A stretch of 64,000 nucleotides of DNA, from the NCBI GenBank assembly GCA_024734555.1, contig JANPWX010000449.1:703503-767502 (forward strand), read 5' to 3'. This DNA is from Trochalopteron elliotii (taxonomy: Eukaryota; Chordata; Aves; Passeriformes; Leiothrichidae). The notes under the pieces are model-generated. The model was given only the letters and a program-made list of their open reading frames with translations. It was not told where the DNA came from and made no database searches. Positions 22,901-33,847 of this stretch are shown one piece after another. Made by a program: the position numbers and the translations under genes. The first letter of the stretch is position 1. Each line of letters opens with the position of its first letter.

Positions 22901-25900
22901 CAGAGGTTCATTGCCAGAGTGGAAGTCTCCCAGCTTGAATTTTCCCCTTACCTCCCCTTTCTTGTGAGAGCTTGTCTCTGGCCATCTGAGGCACTTGCAT
23001 GGCCGATCAGCAGTAATTTGTAAATCCTGTTTCTGCTTTGGGGCAGCCACAGCACCACAGCACTGTTTTCTCCCTCAGGACACTGTGTGCTTTGAAGGAT
23101 TGTGCCTTCTGCTGGGTAACAGATATAGAAGGGCACAGGGGATTGTCAAGAGTGGAAACTTGGTGCAGGAATGCTCAGCATCCAAACCAGCCTTAAAAGA
23201 AGTTCCTGGGAAGTTGCTGTTTCCTTGATTGGAAAAAGAATAGAAGCTGGGCAAGGCTGTGACTCAGCCAGTGAGTCAGCAGGGGCTGCTGCTTTCCGAT
23301 GAGGCTGTTCCTGTTCTTTTGCTCTCTGTCACACCTTCCCTGCCGCCTGCCACGGGACAGTAAATGCCATTTACTGCTGCTTCTCTTTGCTCACAGAGTC
23401 ATTCCAGCCTGTAACCTCTGCCCTCACGCCTCCCACTGCACCATCTCTCCAAATTTCTGCTTCTGTGCTCCATCCCATTCCCATGGCTTCTGGGATTTTT
23501 GTGCCTTCAGTACTCCAGTCATGGGTGTATTTAGCAGCTGCAAACTCTTGCTTTGCAGCAACAGAGACAGATTGTGACCTATTCACCACGGAGGGAAAAT
23601 CTCAGGAACAGTGGGAATTCCCTGGAAGAAAAGACACAGGATGAGGAGCTGATCTGTATCCTCCCCAAGGCAGTGATGGCCTTCATCAGACACCACAGAC
23701 TGTGGTTCCTCAGGCAGCCATTAAACGAGCCAGACCAGTGCTGCAGGTCCAACACACTGGTTTTGAATCCATCTTCTGTTAATTGTGTCTTTCTCTGCCT
23801 GCTTCCCCACATGCACGGCTCTCTGCCGAGATCCCAGTGCTTTTCCACCCTGAGAGGTGATGTCAGCCAAAAGGCACTCGGGGACTTGGGGAAGGGAGGG
23901 TGCTGCAGGAAGGAGTGGCGCCCCAAGACACACACAGCTAATGCTTCCTGGACTCACAGTCTTGGATGCATGCTCAGCTCCATGGAAGCTCTCTTGTTTC
24001 TATTGAAGGGATTTTTTTTTGAGCTTGGACAAAGCAAATAATTTTAGCCATGCACTATTTACATCCAGGCAAGCAGCCAGGACATACCTCTGTCTATGGT
24101 TGCATCCACTGTTAAGCAAAACTGTCCTACTGTTTTATTTATTAACCAAACATTTCTAATAGCCAAGCTAATTTTATCCTTTCCTTAATGCTGGCTGATG
24201 ATGACTCAGTCTGGCAGGGAGTAGTCTCAATAGTGTGGTGCCCAGATTTTGAAAACTGGTGTTATACGGAAGGGAGGGCTGGCTGTCCATGTACCACAGT
24301 AACTGTGGCTTTGGACCTGCTCACTTTACCTCCCTCTTCGTGTAGATGTGGAATAAAGAAACCAGTGAAGAATTCCACAAGTAAGTTTGTTAGGCAGGGT
24401 GGAGTGGAGATGACCTTGTCTCTGTAAGAGTCAGCTGCAGCTATAACTTTTAGCAATAACATCAGGAGCTGGTACACATATTTCTCTGTAAGTCTTTTTA
24501 TGTTTTATTGTTTTATCAATATTTTCTGTCTGAAGCAGTCCTCATTTTATGTGCATTACTCCCTTAGCTTTAGGATTACTCTCATACAGTTCCAGGTAAG
24601 TGAGGTACCTAGTCTATGCAAATCTTTAGGGCCCTTTGTCTGTTCAGTGGACAGTGACAGGTTCCTTTGGGAGGTGATTCACTCACTTGCTTGAGCAATC
24701 CCAGAAAATCCTGCTCTGTATTTCATTAGTAATTTACATAGGCAAGCAGAAGATGTGGAGTATACAGTGTAAAACTTCATAAGTATTTTATGTTCCTAAG
24801 ATGAGGTTAAGTTAGATGAGATCCTTCTGGATTTAAAATTTCAGTTACTAAAAGCTTCAAGATGCAGGTAAGTACTTTTTGTAAACATGGCTCTAAGGAA
24901 TAGAGAACCCAGTGTAGAAGCACAGAATCTCCTAATTTATCTCCAGTCTCCAAACCAAGAATACAAGAAAGAGTTTATAAGAAAAGTAAAACAGCTGTAT
25001 GTCATCCTTACCTAAAACACAATTCAGGTTCCTTTCCAGCACCATCTCAGTAGTGCAATCCTCAAACCCATTGAAAAGAAGGTCAGCCATAGGATCAATT
25101 TCTATTACCTCCAAAGATGCCACATGAATATAACATGTGTTCCTACCTAAGAGGATTTTAGCTGGTATCAGCCAGCAGTGAGTTCTCTTAACCACAGTGT
25201 TAAGAGAACTTTACTTATCCTTAGTTATCCTTTATTTACTGAACTAGCACACTGTGCAGAGGGTTTGCCCAGTAATGAGGCCACTTGGGCTTTGGAAGAG
25301 TTTCAACCACTCAGATTGTTTCTTTCAGACCTGGGCAGAAGTGAGTTTATTCTGATTCAGATGGAAACAAAGGATAAGAGCTTGAAAAACAATGAAACCC
25401 CCACAAGCGTGATCAACCAGATTGTTTTACTTTTAGTTCTTGATTGCAAATTCACAGTATTTTAGCTTCCGAGGCCTCAAGGGAGCCTTTTGCTTTTGCA
25501 GAGCTATGTCAGTGCAGAGGGCTGGCACTCAGGACACTGTTATTTTCTTCCTAGCACTGCCACTAGCCAGGGGACCTTAACCCCTTCTCCCCAAGTCTTG
25601 TGCATTTCCCTTTTATAAAACCACATATAATGGACCAAAAGCTTTTGCTCTGCAACTTATAGATATAATGCCCCATTTAAGACCAGGCTCTGAAATTTGA
25701 TTTCCTATATTACAAAGCCCATAGGGCTTTGACATTTAATTTTGCCATCAGAAGGATCACCTCTGAGCAAGACTTGTAAACTGGGTCCTGTTCTGGGACT
25801 CCAACTAAGGATAAAGCAGGCTGCTCCTACAAGATCAGTAACCCTGACTGAAGCCACTTACAAATGACACCAGCCTGGCAAAATTTGTTCCCTTCCTGGG

Positions 25901-28900
25901 TTTTAATCTCTGTTTTGTGATTTGTGCAGAAAGATAGGAGGGATTCATTTGAAGTTTAAGTGGTTAATGCTGGTTAGGAGTATTAAAACACAATTAGCAG
26001 AATTGGTCAGTTCAGGATTTCTGTTGGCCAGTTCCTTCAGCTGAACAGGGAGCTCCACCGTGGGTGTAAGCAGGAGGCCTTTTGAACGGGGCGTTGCATG
26101 CTGCCCTGAAGACTTAGGCCACACCAAGAAGGTGTGTGGGCTGCAAACGCCTCTGCAGGCGTGTCTCATCTTGTCCAGACCTTGTTTCTGTATCATTGCT
26201 ATTGAGGATTAGTAATTTGCATCCAAGATTTGCATTTCCCTCCCTTTTCCTGTTCTCCTTGTCCAGTTGCCTGCCATGAGCATGGTGAAAGCAGCCACAT
26301 CTCACATCTGTCCCTGCAAAAACATGCACATTGAGCAGCTTGACCTCATTGCTCCTATCCGGGACTATCTTACTGTGCCCCTAATAACTTGGCTTTGCTA
26401 TCCTTGGATGTAAAAAATTAAGCAGGAATAGAGGGAGGAGTCCTGGTCCTGTGCAAGGTGTTGCATCCCACCCACCAGAGCACAGCAGTTCATGAGCAGC
26501 TGTGGAGGGAAGACTGATGGAGCTGGTGCCTGTGTGGGTAGGGCTTGCATAGGAATGTTTGGCGTGTGATGAATGTGCCCTACTATTTACATCTCTCCCC
26601 CTTTAAGTTTTCATTGTGCTGGAACCTGCCTACTCCAGCAACTTCAGCTCCTGCAGTCTTTACCAGCTATGAGCTCTGCAGTCTGTGCTTGGTAGACTTC
26701 AAAGCACTTCCCATCAGGTGTAAGAATGCTCATTTAGGAACATGTGGAGTGGCAATGCAGCCCTTGTGCTGGAGGGAGGTTAGAAGGCTGTGGTGCTGTC
26801 AAGGGAGTTCTGGTTCCTTTGGCTGCTGCACAGAGGAGTTTGAGAGCCCCATGTTCTGACACAGGCACAGGGACTGCTGCTCAGAAGGACTGTATGCAGA
26901 GTGGTCCAGGCTGGACTGTGAGACTCTTGCTCTTGTGCTTTCACTACAGAACTAAAGGACAGAATGATTCTCCTGACTATTTGTGCAAAGTTCAGTTGTG
27001 AGCAGCCCAGGGCAGCAGAACAGTGACTCCTGTCACTGGCTCTCACAGGCATGAGACATTTGAGGCCAGACCTCTTCTGCCTCGTGATGGAGATAAGATC
27101 TAAACCTCAATTTCCTAGATGCTGAACTGAGTTAAAGAGAGAGACAAAGTTACTTTTCCTCAGGGGCTTTGGATTTTGCACTTGTAATTTAAACTGCAAT
27201 CCCAACAGCCACCTGTTTGTTTAGAGGTCTAATTTGAAGCCAGTACTTCCTTCAGTTACACTACTGTCAGTCTGACTAAAAGCACTGCTGCTTGTTCATT
27301 TTAGAGGAGATACCCTGTCCTGGCTGTCATGGACCAATGCTATTCTGTGAACTCTAAGGGCAGAATCCGAGCCCTGTACTCATGGTGGTGACGGGATCCT
27401 GGAACCTGTGATAGTGTTTTTCACATATGAATTTTTCCCTTGGCAATACTGGCCAAGAAGCAACGTATGTGGAAAATATGATATTACATTTATGCCTAGA
27501 GCAGTTGCAATACGTATTTCAGTAGCAAGCCAAGGCCTGAAATGAGAATGGGGAAAGAGCTGCTCACTCTTCCTTCACACAGCCAACGCACTTTATTTTT
27601 TGTGGGCTAAGTCTCTGTGGTGGCAGGAGTACATTAGATCCTGCTTGAGGTTTGTCTGACCAGCTGTGGACATCCTGGGTTTACTTTAGAGCCGGTGGAG
27701 AGACAAAGGCACATCTGGAGATGCCATCTCATCCTTGCCTGGCCATACAGAATGATGCAAGTTAGAGCCTTGTGGTGCCTGCCTCTCCACTTTGGCTGTT
27801 GGGACGACTGGGCTCCATAGTGGGGGCATGTCCACTGCTAATCTGAGTGGCACAGAGGGTGCTGGAGCTGGGAAGCACCTGGAATATCGATCTATCAGGT
27901 CTGGCCAAACCTTTAATGTGGAACATGTCATTCCTCCTATTACTCCTTGGTTCCAAAACACCGTGGTGTTTCTGGAGACAGGCAGTCCTGGGTGTGGCTA
28001 CTATCTTGCCTCTTGATTAGAGGTTCTGGATCCCGCCAGCAGGTTTAGCTTTCTCAAGGGTTATGGCTTTCTCCTCTCTTCTGAAGATGATGCAAGCCTA
28101 ACAATGCTGTGCCTCTAATTTTCTTCCCACTCACCAGTCTTTTGTCAATGCAGACTGTCAGGAGCTGTCTCACGCCTTGTTTTGGGCAGCATGTGGCACG
28201 GCAAGCTCAGAGCATTGACTGAATCACACCACACTTTTGAAAATATAAAACAAAAAGTAAAAAAAAAATCAATATTAATACCTAGAAGAAAAGCATGTAA
28301 GTGGATAGCTTCCCTGTCCAAAACAGATTTAAGGTATGTAAGAACTGTTGTGGTGCTAATTGACAATCTGTAAAACAAAGGCCATTACAGTTGAAACATC
28401 AACTCTTTTTTTTTAGTTATTATGTTAAAAAGCACCTCCTAATTTAAAGAATGGAAGTACTGGAGCTTTCAGCACATCTCTAAATAGCTCATTTTGACAG
28501 ATAATCATTTGCACGAATAAAAACATTGCCTTATACTGCTAATCTATATCCATCCTGCTTTTGCTGTCTAGCATGGGATTGTCATTGTGCTACTTTTAGG
28601 CAGTCTGAAGATTAACAGAGATCTCTTGGGTTTGATGACTGTGATAAAATGCCAAAGGAAGCAGCCTTTGGATTTTAGTGATTTTATTCAGTATTTATGC
28701 AAAGCATGTATACTTCATGGTTTACAAGGTGCCTGTCAGATTTCCACTGTGCAAGTTCTTGTACAAAATGAGGACATGTCTCTGTTCTAATGGTGTTACC
28801 ATCCATAGAGCAGTTTGGGTGTTTTACTCTTCCCAGTTGCCACCTTTTTCCTCTGATTGTACACCATGAACAGCCTCCTCTATAATTTTTTGTTTAAAAC

Positions 28901-30381
28901 TTCATGCTCTTTTTTTCTTCTCATTTTAACTGTGACACCACTTCAGGACATCCACTGCCTGCTGTAGGTGGACACTGAGTCTGGACAGGAGAAAATGCAA
29001 GTGAAGAAGGAAGCAGAGGAGCCAGATCAGCATCCCTGGCAGTCTGAGGCAGTTTGTAGCTTCTCACAGGCCACCCTTGCTAGTGAGCATCATGGCAGAT
29101 TTGAGTAACAAACCAGCACTGCCAGCGGAGGGCCGTTCCTCACCAGCACCAGGGACACTGGGGGGAAGATGTTAAGGCCAAAGGCAGCAGAGACTGGCAA
29201 CAAAACCTCATTTTAGGTGGGAATCAAAATCCCAAAAATGTGGTTTTAAGTTCTTCCCTAAAGAGTTTGTTGTCCTTCTGCCCACCCCCTCCCCTTGCCC
29301 TTGAATCTCTTAGTTACAATAGGAAAATTGTTTCACTCTTGCTTTTCCCTGTAGCTCAGCACTGGGCTCCCTTCCCAGAGCAAGTTTTTAAACTAATTTT
29401 AAAAGGAGACAGTTTCCCAATGAGACAGTGAGGAGGCACATGAGCCCTCTGACATGCCATGGCATGTCTCCTGGCGCTGTTGTGCTCCAAGTCCAAGCTT
29501 GGTATGCCTACTGAAACAAATGGTGTCTCTCTCATGCGACTGCTTGCCCTAGGAGACACTGTCTTCTTCATTTTCTTCTCAGGAGAAAGAGACAGCCACA
29601 TAGAACACTGAAGTCTCACAGAGGTCATGATAGGAGACTGGACATCCAGCCTGGAAAAATATTTGGAGTCAAGAATGTTTTGAAAGGCTAGGGTAGAGGG
29701 GTCAAGCATGTGAGGGGATAGATTTTCTATTTGTAGCAAATCCAGTGTCAGTCGTGTGAACAGAGACAGGGCTGGAGAAGCAGTGTGGGAAAGCAGACAA
29801 ACAAGCCTGGCAGCTTCTTAATGGCTAGAGAGTTTGGATGCTGACATGCTTTTCAGGTTTGTTTTGCAGGGAGGTATTCTTCCTTTTGAGACCGTGTTCT
29901 TGATGCTTGTGACCCTTGGAGAACAGGAAGACTGCTCATCTATGTCAGGTCAATGAAGATGGATGTAAACCTTTCATTCTCCTTCCCCCCTATTCGTCCT
30001 CATATTTTCTCCTCATTTTCTTATCACAAGATGCTTTCCTCAGATTTCTCTCACCATATCACTTGACCTGTCACAACCCACCTCCTGGGTTTCCTCACAC
30101 CTATTTCCATTTGTTTTCCTTCTTCACCTTTTCTTAGCACCCCAGATTTTCAGGAATGCAGATCCTCCTCAACTCTAATTTTTGCCCATTATCTTCATTT
30201 TCCTACTGGTCAATACCATATTCTGTATCCTTACCTCTTTCGTTGCCCTTCCTCCTCTCCAACCTCTCTTAATTTTCCCCAACACAATTTACCTCTGTCA
30301 TGCCTTGCAAACTTTGTGTCTATACAGTTTGTTGTCTACAGCCTCTCTTGTCTCCCACACACCTCTGCCTGCCACTGAGTG
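19912..30381. other. Intergenic interval between CWC15 and ENDOD1, left part
   Basis: No exon with family resemblance, RNA gene or CR1 copy was recognised. Mammals carry the intronless KDM4D-type genes and, in primates, SRSF8 here; nothing like them is present. Notable only for the AP-1/ARE-like pair at 23,260-23,281 and a 162-codon open frame at 23,553-24,041 (plus) that looks like chance. Confidence 0.65.
23260..23281 (+). promoter_or_regulatory. Paired AP-1/ARE-like sites (possible enhancer)
   Basis: TGACTCAGC at 23,260-23,268 and TGAGTCAGCA at 23,272-23,281 lie 12 bases apart, start to start. Both contain the AP-1 heptamer and both fit the antioxidant-response core TGABNNNGC. The second matches half of a T-MARE plus flank. 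Function is inferred from motif only. Confidence 0.45.
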
Positions 30382-30713
30382 ATCAGCTTCCTCATGGGGA
30401 GAAGTGGAGGCCTAAGCACTGATCTCTTCTCTGTGGTGACCAGTGACAGAACCCAAGGGAATGGCCTGAAGGTGAGTCAGGAGAGGTTTAGGCTGGGTAT
30501 CAGGAAAAGGTTCTTCACCCAGAGGGTGTTTGGGCACTGGAAGAGGCTCCCCAGGGCAGTGGTCACAGCACCAGCCTGACAGAGCTCAAGAAGCGTTTGG
30601 ACAATGCCCTCAGTGTTGTGACACTTGGGGTGTCCTGTGCAGGGCCAGGAGTTGGACTTGATGTGTGTCCTTGTGTGTCCCTTCCAGCTTGGGATATTCT
30701 GTGATTCTATGGT
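30382..30713 (+). mobile_element. CR1 LINE 3' fragment
   Basis: Begins AGCTTCCTCATGGGGAGAAG and continues with GATCTCTTCTCTGTGGTGAC, GAACCCAAGGGAATGGCCTG and TTCACCCAGAGGGTGTTTGG. It ends GGGATATTCTGTGATTCTAT. It is close in sequence to the copies at 17,608 and 52,778, indicating one avian CR1 subfamily. Confidence 0.94.
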
Positions 30714-33140
30714 CACTTTTCTCATGTGTCCCTTTGGCCACATCACTCTGCATCATCCCTGAGTTCCCTCTGCTCCATCACATGAAACGTCATGTTCTTG
30801 CCCGCACTGTTGACACTGCTCAGCTTATTGCACTGTCACCCCTTGATGGGTTTGGAAAAGGCAGCCCCAGGTCCCGTGAGGCCGCACTGCTGCCACAGTT
30901 CATGCTGACACCACCAGCTCACACTGCCCATTGCCAACCCAATGTGTATTTTGCCAGAGCCCTTCTGCTCACATCAGCAGCCTTAGGACTGTTTTGAATC
31001 TGATCTTAATACTCCTTTTGGCATCAACCCCTACAGACATCGCTCCCTATCACTGCCTACAGGCATCACTCCCTGGGAAGCCTGTAAAAGTGTCTGATAG
31101 CAGATAAGCTACTGCAGCACTTAGTCTGCAAAACCTCTGGCCAACTCCATCTCACTGTGTTTGAGTTCTCTATTCTGTGGTCCCTTGGCTGAGAATGTAA
31201 CCTTCCCAGGGCAGAGTAGTCCTTTTGTCTTTATCTTTTCAGCATGGTGAGTGCCACAGCATGATGATGGCACTAGTCCCCTTAGAAATAGTGATGTTAG
31301 CAAGAGAAAGAGATGCACAGCTTTGTGCTCAAGGTCAAAACAGCTATCTTAAATTTGATGGAAACTGGAAAGGGACCTTGCTCGGACAGAAAATTGAAGT
31401 AGGAGCAGAGGAGTGGAACTCCATGCTGGCTTTCAACTGATGCTCCTCATGGAATGTGAGAACCTGAAGCTCCTGCTGTTCAGGATGAATCAGGTTTATC
31501 TGTCTGCTGGTAAATGCAGAGCTAAATTGGCAGACAGACCCCAGCCTCACACCCTGAAAGGAAAGAACTCCACAGAGTTTCCCAAAAGCCCATAAAAGCC
31601 CTTGAGGCTCAGAAGACAACTTGGGGTTGTACAACTGATGAGACAGAGGTGCTGCTTTGAGACAAGAGGTTGGTTCACAGGTCCAGGACAAAGGCAGGAT
31701 GTTTCCTGGTGGAAATCATTGATCTGTTCAGCCTGCTAGTGGCTGCTGGCATGCACATCTTGAGACACCTCATGCTGCCTTTTCATTGGATTGGGGCCAT
31801 GCCCATCCTGAGGTAATGCATGTCAGCCTTGAAGGGGGGTATTTAAATTCATTGTCTGACCTAGCTTTGCCTAAGTAGCAGGGCTTGCCGTGCTTATGAA
31901 AATATTTTCTTCTGCTGGTCAGCTAATTGCAAGTCTGGGGTCAGAAAAGCACCTAACAGCAAAGGTTCAGCTTCAGTTCTTGATTTTCCAGGAGCCTTTC
32001 TACATACAGGAAAATGAAATTTTATGTCTGTGCTTTTCTTTCCATCACCTTTCCTGAACATGACTAACTCTTTCTGGCAAGGCTGGGTGACCAGTCATCT
32101 GCCTGGACCAAACCCAAGCCCACTTACTACATTTCCTGTTGTTCCCCAGCCTGTCCAGCCTGCCTCTGTCTCCCCTAGCTGATATCACCACACCAAGAGG
32201 TGATGACGTATTTCCTTGTCTTGATACTTCCAGAAGTCATCCCTGAGTAGAGGAACGATAGTCATACAGTGCAGTCTAATTTTAGCCTTTCACAAACTCC
32301 TTCTCTGACCTTGGGCAGGCACTTTAACCACTCACTGTCCCACTTCATAATTTTCAATATGGGCAGAATCCTACCTTGTCTGGAGAGCACTTGTGAGATG
32401 GTAGCACTTGGGAGGTTTTTTGCTTGGAAACTATTATAAAAGGGACTTGTGCCCTATTGGCACCTAGGATTTTTTTAAGTTGTTGGCAACAGAGCTGATC
32501 ACATCTCACTTCTTGGGTGGGAAAATCCTCCCTTTTCTTGACTCCAAGGTACTGCTCTGTAATCTCCTTTCCATCTCTACTATTTTGAAAACATTCATTT
32601 TCCCACTCACTGAAGGAATTCTGCTTTTACCCAGCAGTAGCCAAGGTATCATAGCCAGCGGTTTATTGGGTGGATGGTTACTCTGCTGAACATAAACTCA
32701 GAGGAGCAGCCTCATTTCCCTTTTTTGCCAGTTCCATAGGTTTGGCCAAAATGTGGTGGATGCTGATTTAGGGGTATGCGATCTGAGGGTCTTCATCCTT
32801 CTGCCTGTTGTTAATCTCTTCTGAGAGAGGATGTCCCAAGATGAGGGGATACTAGAGGGTTTTGAATTGCCCATACAGTGCCAGGAGAGATGGGAAGTGA
32901 ATGCCTTTCCCAAGCATCTAAGCAGCATGTCGCTGGAAGCTATAGTGATGACAGACACCCCAAACAGGGACAAAGGGGGCTCCCATGCAGCTCCGATGTT
33001 GCCACTTCTTTCTCTCCCTCTCCTTTGGCCAGGCTCACAGCTGGAGAGGACAGCTAATACCTTCTTTGGGGTGGTGCATCTGACTTTGCAGCATCCCCTC
33101 TGACAGACTCAGGAACATTTCTGGCTGTGTCAGCCAAAAT
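30714..33140. other. Intergenic DNA upstream of ENDOD1
   Basis: Unique-looking sequence without exon or repeat signatures. It may contain distal ENDOD1 regulatory DNA, but nothing specific can be supported. Confidence 0.5.
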
Positions 33141-33553
33141 TCCTGCCGGGGACTGCTGCAATGCAGCACACCACACCCCCGCCGGCGCTGAGCCCGAGCC
33201 CGGACAGCCGGTGCTGCTCGGCTCCAGCCCTGCCGCTGCCATAGGCGTCCCTCCTCCTCTTCCCAACGAGCCCTGATGATTTCAGGTTGCTTGGCATCCT
33301 CTCCCGCGGGCAGTTGGCGTCCGCAGCTTGTGTCACAGCAGCCCGGCGCACGTTCGGTTTCACAACGCGCTGCCTGCAGAACGCGCTGCCTCCCCGGAGG
33401 GATCGGCCGTGGTTTCAGATTTCATTTCCCTCGCACGCTACACCCGAATTCCAGACGCGTTCTGGCTTCGCTACTGCATGGACTCTGAGCGTCGGCCCTT
33501 TGCCGTACCCAGCGGAGGCAGACGGGACTTCCCTCGGCTCCAGGGAGTGGACC
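33140..33553 (+). promoter_or_regulatory. ENDOD1: ENDOD1 promoter / 5' UTR, CpG-rich
   Basis: CpG-enriched segment immediately before the ENDOD1 ATG, contrasting with flanking DNA. No TATA box was recognised. The transcription start is not determinable, and the frame upstream of the ATG stays open from 33,287. Confidence 0.65.
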
Positions 33554-33847
33554 ATGAAGACGTCAATTGTATTCTTGCTTTGCATCTCAGTCTTCCCAGG
33601 CTTTTCCCAGGGCAGAGTTGTTAGAGAGGATGAAACTGGTTTTGCTGAGTGTAACGTGTTCTTCCCTGGACAAGTCCCACCAGAAGGATTTACGGAGCCG
33701 TTCCATGTGAAAATCTGTCAGCAGTACAACAAAGAGCCACGCTTTGCAACCCTCTACAGTACTAAGGACAAAATCCCTCTTTATTCAGCTTTTAAGTTTA
33801 CAAAGCCAGCTCAAAGTGAGGAGGAGGACTGGCTGGTTGAACCGCAG
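33554..33847 (+). CDS. ENDOD1: ENDOD1 coding exon 1
   Basis: A 98-codon exon from ATG to ...DWLVEPQ with donor CAG|GTAAGG. It encodes the signal peptide and the N-terminal part of the NUC-like domain. Cysteines at residues 33 and 55 are candidates for disulphides. Confidence 0.95.

Noticed and set aside
23553..24041. 162-codon plus-strand open frame, the longest outside the three genes
   Set aside because: It begins at a TTG (first ATG at 23,676, 121 codons), has equally long frames antisense to it, no family resemblance and no splice or promoter context.
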